Shown in pieces: positions 8,948 to 16,592 of a stretch of DNA of 37,091 bases. Below the pieces are notes generated by a model. The model was not told the DNA's origin. It saw only the letters and a program-made list of their open reading frames with translations, and ran no database searches. The stretch is from an uncultured Verrucomicrobiota bacterium (GTDB lineage Bacteria > Verrucomicrobiota > Verrucomicrobiia > Verrucomicrobiales > Akkermansiaceae): assembly GCA_913063525.1 (NCBI GenBank), contig CAJXYV010000008.1, positions 1 through 37,091 on the forward strand. The letters run 5' to 3'. How positions within the stretch are numbered: position 1 is the first letter of the stretch; each line of letters begins with the position of its first letter. A program made the translations under genes and the position numbers.

Positions 8948-9364
8948 TTAGATCGGCGGCGCCGGGATCAAATAAGCGTTGGGAATGCCTTGGTCCAGCG
9001 TGGCCAGTAAAACTCCATGCCGTTCCGCCAAACAGCCGAGATGCGCATCCGTCGTTCTTGCCGCAGCACCACACCAAGCAGGCCACGACCCAACAGAGGA
9101 TTGATCATCGGGCAAAAAAGCATGGCTCTTTCCCAATGATTTCAGCATTCCTGACAAGGTCGCTGCCGCCTCGACGACCTGCAGGCTACCACCTGTGCGC
9201 TGCACAGAAACGCGGACAAAACCCAATTCAGGAATCGTAGATGTCATCAGGACGACACCACCTTTTGCCCTCATCGCGCCGATCCATTTCGCCGTGCGAT
9301 GATGATCCACGTGATCGGCCCAGCCCCAAGCGACCAGCACATTCACGTCGAGCAGGTAGTCCAT
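8948..9364 (-). CDS. PIN-domain ribonuclease toxin (VapC family)
   Basis: This ~138-residue PIN-domain protein is the toxin of a type II pair; characterised VapC toxins cleave tRNA or rRNA. The acidic residues expected for the metal site are visible: D in LLDVNVLVAW at the N-terminus, E in IPELGFVRV (~residue 46), and D in TTDAHLGCLAERHG and ATLDQGI near the C-terminus. The start is ATG at 9364, sharing one base with the TGA of the upstream antitoxin; a GTG three bases earlier is the alternative. It forms a two-gene minus-strand operon with the antitoxin and converges on murJ. No flanking repeats are visible. The RNA target is unknown. Confidence 0.88.
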   Translation of the reverse strand: MDYLLDVNVLVAWGWADHVDHHRTAKWIGAMRAKGGVVLMTSTIPELGFVRVSVQRTGGSLQVVEAAATLSGMLKSLGKSHAFLPDDQSSVGSWPAWCGAAARTTDAHLGCLAERHGVLLATLDQGIPNAYLIPAPPI

Positions 9365-9606
9365 CACGGAAAATCGGCTAACATTGCTCCGACCGTTTCA
9401 GTGGTCAACGGCACATGCCCAGGCAGCGGCGCAAAAATCATCGCCCCCGTATAGGGGCAGACCTGACGTGTTGGCGTGTCAAGTGGCACCGTCACACCTG
9501 TTGCCTTTCTGCGCAGGTATTCGGACAAGGTCGTCCTCTCCTGCTTTGCCAACGAGCGGATGAGTTTGTCCTCACTGTCGCTCACTTTGAAAGCGATCGT
9601 TTTCAT
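9364..9606 (-). CDS. Antitoxin of the PIN toxin, ribbon-helix-helix type
   Basis: A small protein of about 80 residues, or 98 if an earlier upstream start is used. From the ATG at 9606 it opens with MKTIAFKVSDSEDKLIRSLAK and ERTTLSEYLRRKATG, a pattern typical of a ribbon-helix-helix DNA-binding N-terminus. The rest (VPLDTPTRQVCPYTGAMIF and onward) would be the toxin-binding tail. It precedes the PIN toxin with overlapping stop and start codons, the normal antitoxin-first order. It should repress its own promoter and neutralise the toxin. An in-frame ATG 12 bases upstream (9618) is also possible. The family is assigned by pattern and context. Confidence 0.7.
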   Translation of the reverse strand: MKTIAFKVSDSEDKLIRSLAKQERTTLSEYLRRKATGVTVPLDTPTRQVCPYTGAMIFAPLPGHVPLTTETVGAMLADFP

Positions 9607-9759
9607 GAGTAATACCATAATGCCTGACCTAGCAGGCTTCAATCGAATTATCTGCTTCACGGGTGGTGGGGCTATCCTGCTTCAACTCCTGCGGTATCTG
9701 CCATCTGCTTCTAACACTCCTTGATGGGCTTCGCTAAGTCCGCCGGATTCCACCAGGCG

Positions 9760-11433
9760 TCACCGTCCAGCACGGGAGGCAATGAGCTTCCGTGCACTGC
9801 GCAAGCGACCGATCAAGTAGATCGCCACGATCAGGTGGATCCCCTGCCAAAAGTAAAAGGCTCGCGGCACGGAGCGCGCCAAGTTCACAGGCAGCTCGCT
9901 GATCGATAATAAACTGGTAGCGGCGTAAATGGGCGCGCTGGCGGGCGAAATCCCAAAGATCCATGTCGCGGCAGGAATCAGCCGATCACTCGATGCGCTC
10001 AAAATAGAACCGATCATCAGCGGCAAAACTCCGACTAAAATCACCACCAGACCAACGGTGCGTCCACCGTTCGCTTCTAACACCGCGTGAAATCCCAACC
10101 CGCCCGATAGCAGTGCGACGCTAAAAAATCCCAGCACGTGCAATGGCACCGAGTGGCCGGGAAACCAGCGGGATTCGACCAATGCTTGGGTGAATAGATA
10201 CCATCCGCCTCCCCCAGCCAGGGCCATCACGATCACCCAGCCAAATGCCGTTGCCGCGTCGGCAAGGATCGCCAATGAGGATTCCCCTTGTTTGCGCGCT
10301 CTCCGCCAACCGCGGATCTGAATCTCTGCCGATGGGGTGATGATTTTAGTCATCGTGAATAACAGCAGCAGCGTCGCCAGCCCATAAATCCCCGACATCG
10401 CGACGCCTTCCGACGCCTTGGGAGACCAACCGCTCCAATCGAGAATCAATCGCGAAATTTCCCGCGACGGGAAAAGATTGCCAGGTTCGATCAGCGGCAG
10501 CGCATTGCCTAACAATAGAATCTGTACCCATCCAAAAAAACCAGTCGCCCAGACTTTGTTCAACAACAGCGACTCACTGCGCCGCCATTTGCGACACAGC
10601 ATCACGATGAAGGTGAGGATCAATCCGCCTTGGCAAAACACCGTGAAAACCGCCTCAGGCAAGGCGAGGTCGAAAAACTTCACCTCGGGCGCGAGCTTTT
10701 GGCTGGTGGCGACGATGGCACCAGCGCTGCGAGGAAGGATTCCGGGTAAACTTTCCTGAAACACGGGGGTGACGGTGAGGTATTTGAAAAACACCAAGCC
10801 AAACTTCGCCATCTGCGGCACCACCGTGTAGAGGCAAAAAACCAAGCCGATCGAAACCAGAAATGCCCAACGTCGATTGCGCACCACCGTGCCTGTCACC
10901 AAGCCCGTGAGATGATAGGTCAGCGCCGTGGTGATGAAAACCGCGTACAGCGGAATCCAGACATGGGCCGCCACTTCACCCCGCCACAGCGCCCATCCGG
11001 TGAAGGGCATCGTGATCAAAAACATCAAATACTCGCGTATGGGCAGGCCGAACAAGTAGCCCAGCACCTTCGACAAGGGACTCATCGGGATGAGCCGTTG
11101 GTAATCGATCACTCCTTCATCAGCCTCGGCTGTCATTCCGCCCGAAACCTGGGCGGTGCCTAACACAAAAAGGATCAATGCCTGGTAAATGAAGAGCGGT
11201 ATCAGCGCGCTCCGCTCGCCATCCACGATACTCAAATGCGCCCGGGATGTCCCCAGCGAACGCGACATGAAAAACAAAAATCCCGCCATCAAAACGCTGA
11301 TCAGTAACGCCAAGCCTAAGCCATGGAAACGCAAACGCGACTGGCAATAACGCCTGAAAATCGGATTCTCCCAGATTCTCCAACTTGAATGCCGGCTGGA
11401 GGAATCAACAGTTTTCATGGTTTCGGATTTCAT
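9760..11433 (-). CDS. ABC transporter permease, large ABC-2-like integral membrane protein
   Basis: This 557-residue protein has roughly twelve hydrophobic segments, for example GLGLALLISVLMAGFLFFM (~residues 34-52), a pair around residues 115-150, LILTFIVMLC in the middle, and a hydrophobic C-terminal series (GLVVILVGVLPLMIGSIL). The N-terminal cytoplasmic part contains ENPIFRRYCQSRLR, as often seen in ABC-2 permeases. It overlaps the ATPase gene upstream by 4 bases (ATGA), so the two should be made together and form an exporter. No sequence feature fixes the substrate. The C-terminus is basic. It is the last gene of a four-gene minus-strand unit starting at 14564. Confidence 0.75.
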   Translation of the reverse strand: MKSETMKTVDSSSRHSSWRIWENPIFRRYCQSRLRFHGLGLALLISVLMAGFLFFMSRSLGTSRAHLSIVDGERSALIPLFIYQALILFVLGTAQVSGGMTAEADEGVIDYQRLIPMSPLSKVLGYLFGLPIREYLMFLITMPFTGWALWRGEVAAHVWIPLYAVFITTALTYHLTGLVTGTVVRNRRWAFLVSIGLVFCLYTVVPQMAKFGLVFFKYLTVTPVFQESLPGILPRSAGAIVATSQKLAPEVKFFDLALPEAVFTVFCQGGLILTFIVMLCRKWRRSESLLLNKVWATGFFGWVQILLLGNALPLIEPGNLFPSREISRLILDWSGWSPKASEGVAMSGIYGLATLLLLFTMTKIITPSAEIQIRGWRRARKQGESSLAILADAATAFGWVIVMALAGGGGWYLFTQALVESRWFPGHSVPLHVLGFFSVALLSGGLGFHAVLEANGGRTVGLVVILVGVLPLMIGSILSASSDRLIPAATWIFGISPASAPIYAATSLLSISELPVNLARSVPRAFYFWQGIHLIVAIYLIGRLRSARKLIASRAGR

Positions 11434-12380
11434 GCGCGACGGTTTGTTTCAGCCACATCCACGAGGATTTCTTCAAACGACGAGCGCTTTTCTTCAAACG
11501 CTCTCATCCGCGCACCCAGTCGGATCAGCCCCTCCATCAGATCCGCTTGGCCATCGTCATTGCCGGTGAACCCAAAAACTAACTGCTCGCCCACGACCTG
11601 TAAATCGTGCACCGCCTCCTGAGATTTCAGCCACACGGCGGCATCTTGGTGGCGGGTGAGCAAACTCACGGTCAGCGTTTTTTCGTTTCTGCCCAGCTGG
11701 TCGCGGACCTCCTCCGCCGTCCCCGAGGCTAACAAGCGCCCGCGATTCATCACACAGAGCGAAGAACACATCTCCGCCAGTTCACTCAGAATGTGCGAGC
11801 TAACAAATACGGTGGCTCCCGTAGCTGCCAGTTTCCGTAGGGCTTGGCGCAGATCGCGGCGGGCCAGCGGATCCAGACCACTTGCAGGTTCATCGAGGAT
11901 TAAAATACTGGGGCGGTGTAGCAGCGTTTTGGCCAAGACCACGCGCTGCGTTTGGCCTCGCGACAGGGCCTTGCACCAGTGATCGCGTTGATCTGCTAGA
12001 GCGACTTCTTCCAGGCACTCCGCCACCCGGTCCCGGCGCTGCGCGCGCGTGCCGAGACCATGAGCCGCCGCATGAAATTCCAGAAACTCCCCCACCTTTA
12101 GATCCGATGGCACAGGCGCGAGATCGGGCATGTAGCCCACGATGCGGCGAGCCATTTCGATGTCTTCTAACACATCCACCCCGCTCAAGATCACTTCGCC
12201 ATACGTCGGCTCCATCAAGGTGGTGAGAACCCGAAAAGTACTGGTTTTGCCAGCCCCATTCGGCCCCACCAAACCAAAAACTTCACCCGCTGGCACTTGG
12301 AGCGTGAGGTCATCCACCGCGACGAAGTTGCCATAGTCCACCCGCAGGTAACGGATATCGATCGCGGGCGTCGTTTCCAT
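11430..12380 (-). CDS. ABC transporter ATP-binding protein
   Basis: This 316-residue ATPase has a full nucleotide-binding domain: Walker A GPNGAGKTS (~residues 38-46), the signature LSRGQTQRVVLAK (~139-151, LSRGQ in place of LSGGQ), Walker B SILILDEPASGLDPLARRDL (~159-178) and the H-loop VSSHILSE. The C-terminal ~90 residues (from RLLASGTAEEVRDQL) are the usual regulatory tail of DRA/NatA-type exporters. It powers the permease encoded next with a 4-base overlap. The start lies 7 bases after the end of the membrane-anchored helical gene, so the operon is tight. Confidence 0.93.
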   Translation of the reverse strand: METTPAIDIRYLRVDYGNFVAVDDLTLQVPAGEVFGLVGPNGAGKTSTFRVLTTLMEPTYGEVILSGVDVLEDIEMARRIVGYMPDLAPVPSDLKVGEFLEFHAAAHGLGTRAQRRDRVAECLEEVALADQRDHWCKALSRGQTQRVVLAKTLLHRPSILILDEPASGLDPLARRDLRQALRKLAATGATVFVSSHILSELAEMCSSLCVMNRGRLLASGTAEEVRDQLGRNEKTLTVSLLTRHQDAAVWLKSQEAVHDLQVVGEQLVFGFTGNDDGQADLMEGLIRLGARMRAFEEKRSSFEEILVDVAETNRRA

Positions 12381-12387
12381 AGCTGTG

Positions 12388-13347
12388 TTAGAAATTCGAT
12401 GGATCGAGCGAGTCCCAGTTTTTCGGCAAACTCAGACCGATCGCGCCAAGATCCTTCTCTTTTTCGATCCGACGTTTTTCGCGATCCTCTTCATAGGCCT
12501 TGCGCTGATCGGGTCTTAAAACCGCGAGAATCGCATCCTGCTTCGACTGCTGGGATGTGAGCGCACCCGCATCCGTGCCCAGTCCTTCAAACTGCATCGA
12601 CGGGTCAAAATCACGGGCACCGCGGGCCAGGGTGCTGAAAACTTGGCCGCGCTGAACATCGTCAAGCCCGACGATCGCATCGAGTCGCTCCACTTTCATA
12701 TCCGCCTCCTGCTGGACCCGCGCAACCCGTTCGGTCATTTGATCCGTCTTGAACGCGGCGAGTTTATCACCCGTCAGCACCCTTTGCATGTATAGGTCCA
12801 AGCCATTCTCCAGTCGGAAATCCGCCGATGCTTTCACCAAGTCTTCCAACTTCGTGCCATCCCGCGAAACCAGGTCGGTAAAGCGTTTCGATTCATCCAC
12901 CGCCTTTTGCTCAAACCACTTTTTCAGCGACTCCTGCTGCGTCGGGTTCAATGAATACTTGCGCGCCAGCTCGCCCGCCATCCCGTCGATTTTGCGCTGC
13001 TGTTCCCGCACGCGCACCCGGTCAAATAGCGGCGCGAGATCTCGAATCAACGGCTGTGTCGCCCGGAAAACATCATCCGGCGTCACGGGTTTGCCGTCCC
13101 GAATGGCCTCGGTGATACTCCGCGCCCCGTCTGCTAGAGCGCGCCCCGGGCGGCGGCGACCTTGCGGATCCTGACCTTCCAAGGCGATGACACGGTTGTT
13201 GGCCCGCTTCAGTTCCACCTCTAGTTTACCGACTCGCTCTTCGGCCGATCCTTCTTTGGGCGGCATGCTTTGGAGGAATAATATAGCTCCGGCCACACCA
13301 ACGGTTAGACCGATGGCGAGTGAAATCATGGGATGGATAGCGCGCAT
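12388..13347 (-). CDS. Membrane-anchored helical protein of unknown function
   Basis: This 319-residue protein has one N-terminal hydrophobic segment (MISLAIGLTVGVAGAILFL, residues 7-25). A predicted coiled coil follows (EERVGKLEVELKRANNRVIALEG), then a long charged helical region. Repeated segments of the LNPTQQESLKKWFEQ and RPDQRKAYEEDREKR type recall the LTxxQ helical-hairpin style of periplasmic Spy/CpxP-like proteins; this resemblance is a weak inference. The sequence should lie outside the cytoplasmic membrane, attached by the anchor. It is the second gene of the minus-strand unit, 7 bases before the ABC ATPase and 26 bases after the acidic protein. It could be an accessory subunit or stress sensor of the transporter. 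I do not recognise a named family. Confidence 0.6.
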   Translation of the reverse strand: MRAIHPMISLAIGLTVGVAGAILFLQSMPPKEGSAEERVGKLEVELKRANNRVIALEGQDPQGRRRPGRALADGARSITEAIRDGKPVTPDDVFRATQPLIRDLAPLFDRVRVREQQRKIDGMAGELARKYSLNPTQQESLKKWFEQKAVDESKRFTDLVSRDGTKLEDLVKASADFRLENGLDLYMQRVLTGDKLAAFKTDQMTERVARVQQEADMKVERLDAIVGLDDVQRGQVFSTLARGARDFDPSMQFEGLGTDAGALTSQQSKQDAILAVLRPDQRKAYEEDREKRRIEKEKDLGAIGLSLPKNWDSLDPSNF

Positions 13348-13373
13348 GCGATTGATAGGAATATTTAGGAAGA

Positions 13374-14564
13374 TTACTTCAGCTCCCGCCGCATCTCTAC
13401 GATGCCATTGCGGATCTCAAAGGCAGAGCTGCGGAGCTGTTCCAAGGCGATCCGCCGTTCGGGATCACGCTCCAGCTTGATCAGAAGCTGGCAGGCACCC
13501 ACCGCCTCGTTCAGCCAGTTCAGGCAGCGCTTCAGGATCGCCAGCACAAACCCGGTTTCCGGTTCGTACCCGCCGCGGCCCCCGTAGAGCGCACCCGCCA
13601 GTTTGCCGCTCACCTGCAGCAGATGGTTGACCAGCTCATAGGAGGGCGTGCCCGGCCCGGCATCGCGTTCCACCAAGTCCATCGCCCGCATGGCGAGCTC
13701 TTGGGCCTTCGCTTGCAAGGGGTGCCCGTCTCCTTGGCTGCTGAAATCATCGTCCTCATCCTCGTCTTCATCCTCATAAGCCAAGCGCTCGGCCGTTTCA
13801 AAATCATCCTCATCTTCATCCGCCTCGTCTTGGTCGGCCAGGGCATCCAACAGCCCGTCCCAGCCCATCACAAAGGCCTCCTTCTGCTCGCTGTCCGCGT
13901 CCTCCATGTACTTCTCCAACACTTCCTGGTAGGCCTCGCTCAGCCGGTCGGATTCCTTCAGGCGCTCTTCCCACGCATACTCATCCAGCTCCTTCGCCAC
14001 CTTTGTCGCTGGCTCCTCGGATTCGCGGCGGCCGATCACCTGTGCCATGAAATCGCGCATCGCGTTCAAGTTCGCCAGCTTTTGCGCGTTCTCCGCATCC
14101 TCGTCCATCTCCCACTCGTGCGGGGAAATCGTGAGAATGAAATCCGCCGTATCGATCACCACCCGCCCGTTGACTTCGCCGAACCACTCCAGATAGAGCG
14201 CATTCCGCCACTCGAAAGGGATGTCCTGTTCGCTCTCGTAGAGCTCGTTGAATTCCGCCTCATCCACCGTCGGCACCCGCTTGCGGCGCGATGCGGTCAT
14301 GTCGCCAATGATCCCGAGCTGGTCGATGTCCAGCGAATCCATGTCCGGCAGCGCTGTGGGGGCGGGGTTTTCAAACTGCAAGCGCGTGCCCGCCAGATCC
14401 CGCCAGCAATCGCCATTCAGCGACAATATCAAAGGCTCGTCCCGATCGATCAGCCAGATGCGCCCCGTCGTGTGACCCTCGACGGTATTGTCAATTTCGC
14501 CGTGCGCGACCGCGTCTTCGATCATCCATGCCATGGCCGCTAGTTTCCGCACCAGCAGGCTCAC
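13374..14564 (-). CDS. Acidic cytoplasmic protein of unknown function
   Basis: This protein of about 396 residues has no signal peptide or membrane segment. The first ~150 residues look globular (AWMIEDAVAHGEIDN, GRIWLIDRDEPLILSL, WFGEVNGRVVIDTADF). The middle is very acidic (runs of DEDEDD around residues 245-285), and the last ~110 residues are helical (ELAMRAMDLVERDAG, LLQVSGKLAGALYGG, RRIALEQLRSSAFEIRN). The longest start is a GTG at 14564; an in-frame ATG at 14534 is also possible, and no Shine-Dalgarno site decides it. It is first in the unit with the helical membrane protein and ABC pair. The region just upstream is filled by palindromic repeats. No family recognised. Confidence 0.55.
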   Translation of the reverse strand: MSLLVRKLAAMAWMIEDAVAHGEIDNTVEGHTTGRIWLIDRDEPLILSLNGDCWRDLAGTRLQFENPAPTALPDMDSLDIDQLGIIGDMTASRRKRVPTVDEAEFNELYESEQDIPFEWRNALYLEWFGEVNGRVVIDTADFILTISPHEWEMDEDAENAQKLANLNAMRDFMAQVIGRRESEEPATKVAKELDEYAWEERLKESDRLSEAYQEVLEKYMEDADSEQKEAFVMGWDGLLDALADQDEADEDEDDFETAERLAYEDEDEDEDDDFSSQGDGHPLQAKAQELAMRAMDLVERDAGPGTPSYELVNHLLQVSGKLAGALYGGRGGYEPETGFVLAILKRCLNWLNEAVGACQLLIKLERDPERRIALEQLRSSAFEIRNGIVEMRRELK

Positions 14565-14615
14565 CCGTCAAGCAAGCGTCTTCATGGATTTTGTTTCGGG
14601 GGAAGAGAAGATGGG

Positions 14616-14759
14616 CTCGCGCAAAGCCGCCAAGACGCCAAGGAAGAAAAGACCCGACAACGGGGATTTCAGGTTTCCGATAAATCGCGACAGCTTACAA
14701 TCCCATCCCAAAACCCAAAAACCCCCTCTTCCCTTTGCGTCTCCGCGCCTTTGCGCGAG
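14616..14759 (+). repeat. Palindromic repeat copy A (~144 bp)
   Basis: Starts CTCGCGCAAAGCCGCC and ends GCGCCTTTGCGCGAG, so the ends are inverted repeats of each other. The core carries an internal stretch with TTTCCGATAAATCGCGAC. It is followed by a 21-bp spacer (14760-14780) and then copy B. The facing ends of A and B form a long imperfect hairpin (about 14729-14813) with the 21-bp spacer as its loop. It fills most of the 368-base gap between the acidic-protein gene and the GxxExxY gene. Confidence 0.85.
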
Positions 14760-14780
14760 CCCCTCTTTGAATTAGATCAT

Positions 14781-14924
14781 CTCGCGCAAAGCCGCCAAGC
14801 CGCCAAGGAAGAAAAGATTCGGCAATGGGATTTCAGGTTTCCGATAAATCGCGACAGCTTACAATCCCACCCCAAAACCCAAAAATCCCCCTCTTCCCTT
14901 TGCGTCTCCGCGCCTTTGCGCGAG
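14781..14924 (+). repeat. Palindromic repeat copy B (~144 bp)
   Basis: Nearly identical to copy A, with the same orientation, length and 165-bp period. Its right arm (GCGCCTTTGCGCGAG) ends 9 bases before the stop codon of the GxxExxY gene. Confidence 0.85.
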
Positions 14925-14932
14925 CCCCTTCT

Positions 14933-15319
14933 TCAACCTTCAGGGAGATGGTTCACCGCACGCACAATCCCATCACGCATCAGCGTTGCCCCAAAATTCA
15001 AAAGCAACCCAAGCTTTTTATCCGCGAGACGGAGGTAAGTTTGTAATTGCTTGCGATGAACCTGCGCAATGTTTTCAACTGATTTAAGCTCGAGAATCAC
15101 CAGATCATTGATGACAAGATCCGCGCGGAAGCCTTCGTTAAAGTGAACGCCGTCGTAGGCGATCGGAATGGGAATTTGGCGGCCACAAGAAAGGCCGCGC
15201 CGCGTGAGAGCATGGGCCAGCGTGACTTCATAAACCGATTCCAACAACCCAGGGCCAAGGTCTTGGTGAAGTTTGACTGCGGCATCAACGACGATTTTAC
15301 TGATTTCGTTTTCGGTCAT
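14933..15319 (-). CDS. GxxExxY protein (PD-(D/E)XK nuclease-like)
   Basis: This 128-residue protein belongs to the GxxExxY family. Its motif reads GLLESVY (~residues 23-29), after the usual opening ISKIVVDAAVKLHQDLGPG. The later FRADLVI and ILELKSV (~residues 68-85) supply the D and E-x-K of a PD-(D/E)XK nuclease core, so a nuclease-like fold is likely. The biological function of this family is, to my knowledge, not established. The start was placed at the ATG at 15319 (MTENEISK); an ATG two codons earlier is possible. The gene lies exactly between repeat copies B and C, where the 21-bp loop lies at the AB and CD junctions, so it looks like a cassette captured inside the repeat array. No Shine-Dalgarno site is visible. 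Confidence 0.88.
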   Translation of the reverse strand: MTENEISKIVVDAAVKLHQDLGPGLLESVYEVTLAHALTRRGLSCGRQIPIPIAYDGVHFNEGFRADLVINDLVILELKSVENIAQVHRKQLQTYLRLADKKLGLLLNFGATLMRDGIVRAVNHLPEG

Positions 15320-15346
15320 GATCATGGGGGGAAAAGGGAAGATAGT

Positions 15347-15482
15347 CTCGCGCCAAGCCGCCAAGACGCCAAGGAAGAAAAGACCCGGCAATGGAGATTT
15401 CAGGTTTCCGATAGATCGCGGCACCCTACAATCCCCCCCCAAAAAAACCTCTTCCCTTTGCGCCTTCGCGCCTTTGCGCGAG
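15347..15482 (+). repeat. Palindromic repeat copy C (~136 bp)
   Basis: Same family as copies A and B, slightly shorter. It starts CTCGCGCCAAGCCGCC 27 bases upstream of the GxxExxY start and ends CGCCTTTGCGCGAG. The bases before it (GGGGAAAAGGGAAGAT) match those before copy A, so the duplicated stretch extends beyond the arms. Confidence 0.83.
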
Positions 15483-15503
15483 CCCCTCTTTGAATTAGAT
15501 CAT

Positions 15504-15648
15504 CTCGCGCAAAGCCGCCAAGCCGCCAAGGAAGAAAAGATTCGGCAATGGGATTTCAGGTTTCCGATAAATCGCGACAGCTTACAATCCCCCCCCAAAA
15601 ACCCAAAAATCCCCCTCTTCCCTTTGCGCCTTCGCGCCTCTGCGCGAG
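15504..15648 (+). repeat. Palindromic repeat copy D (~145 bp)
   Basis: Follows copy C after the same 21-bp spacer (15483-15503) found between A and B, and ends 16 bases before the L,D-transpeptidase stop codon. The C/D junction (about 15452-15536) forms the same imperfect hairpin as the A/B junction. Confidence 0.83.
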
Positions 15649-15664
15649 CCCCTCTTCCCCCCCA

Positions 15665-16420
15665 TCACCGGTCCTTTTGGACCCGATACCGCCCACCAAA
15701 AACATCAACCTCTGGCGGGACGTGGCTGCTTTCGAATGCATCGTATCCCTCCTTGAGATGGTTCCAAAACTCCTCATTCGGGTCCCCCACCGCTTTTGCC
15801 ATCCGCGCGGCCGTCATCCGGAACGGGAAAAGGTGGATGCGGAAAAATGCCTGCCCGTGGGCGTGGGCAGCGGCGCAGAGGGTGTAGATCTCCTCCATCT
15901 TCTCATCCGTCATCGCCAGGCAGCCGATCGATTTCCGGCCGCCATGCACCATGATCGCGCTGCCCGTGCGGTGGTGGGCGAGATCGTACCCATTCGGATA
16001 GCCGATGTTAAATGCGAGGTGGAATCGACTCTCCGGATTCATCCCCGCGGGCGGGACCGTGTAAAAGCCCTCCGGCACCTGCTGGTCGCCCTCCGCCAGT
16101 TTCGGCCCCAAGCGGCCCGAGGCGGCAACGATCGGATAAGTCCGAAACCGCCCAAACACCCCCGTCGCCCCGTGGCGGATCCATAGCTCCAGCTGCCCCT
16201 CCTCCTTAAAAGCGCGGATGAAAACCGGATCGCCCACACGCCAGCCAGCCGCTGCCAGATCGCCGTCCAAGCCCGGTGTCACCCGTGCTGCGGCGGCGGC
16301 AGCTCGCGCCGTGCCGTGTAGCGTAGGCTCATCGGTCATGGGTGGGGTGGGGCCTTTCTTTTTACTGCAAGAACCCAGCAACCCCAGACACAACAGAGCC
16401 ATGACGGACGCGAGTTTCAT
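15665..16420 (-). CDS. L,D-transpeptidase-family lipoprotein (YkuD domain, YafK/DpaA-like)
   Basis: This 251-residue protein has a lipoprotein signal peptide. A short basic start is followed by MALLCLGLLGSC, with lipobox LGSC (Cys 18), then KKKG. The YkuD catalytic motif is clear: IMVHGGRKSIGCLAM (~residues 153-167), with the His and the Ser-x-Gly-Cys. The sequence after it (TDEKMEEIYTLCAAA) resembles the E. coli YafK/DpaA type. E. coli DpaA releases Braun lipoprotein from peptidoglycan; other YkuD enzymes cross-link it. Which of these applies here cannot be told. The lipoprotein should face the periplasm. The start is the ATG at 16420; a TTG one codon earlier is less likely. It is divergent from the beta-lactamase-like gene, with 172 bases between. 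Confidence 0.88.
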   Translation of the reverse strand: MKLASVMALLCLGLLGSCSKKKGPTPPMTDEPTLHGTARAAAAAARVTPGLDGDLAAAGWRVGDPVFIRAFKEEGQLELWIRHGATGVFGRFRTYPIVAASGRLGPKLAEGDQQVPEGFYTVPPAGMNPESRFHLAFNIGYPNGYDLAHHRTGSAIMVHGGRKSIGCLAMTDEKMEEIYTLCAAAHAHGQAFFRIHLFPFRMTAARMAKAVGDPNEEFWNHLKEGYDAFESSHVPPEVDVFGGRYRVQKDR

Positions 16421-16592
16421 CAAATCTTACCGGTTCGTGGGACCATGCCCGCCGCCATCATACACCCCTTTCCCGGAAAATCCCACCACCAATCCCAGCC
16501 ATTCACCACCACGCCCCCCTCCGTGTCCCGCCTCGTTTCCCGTCGCACCGTTTCAAGGTTGTCGGCCGCCCGAAATTTCGCTCACCTTGCGC

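Noticed and set aside
14605-15640. Small Arg/Pro-rich proteins translated from the repeats
   Set aside because: The frames are products of the repeat itself and recur in each copy. They have no gene-like start or family.
14600-15660. CRISPR-like array
   Set aside because: The units are ~145 bp with near-identical 21-bp spacers and a gene inside. CRISPR repeats are short with different spacers, and no cas gene is present.
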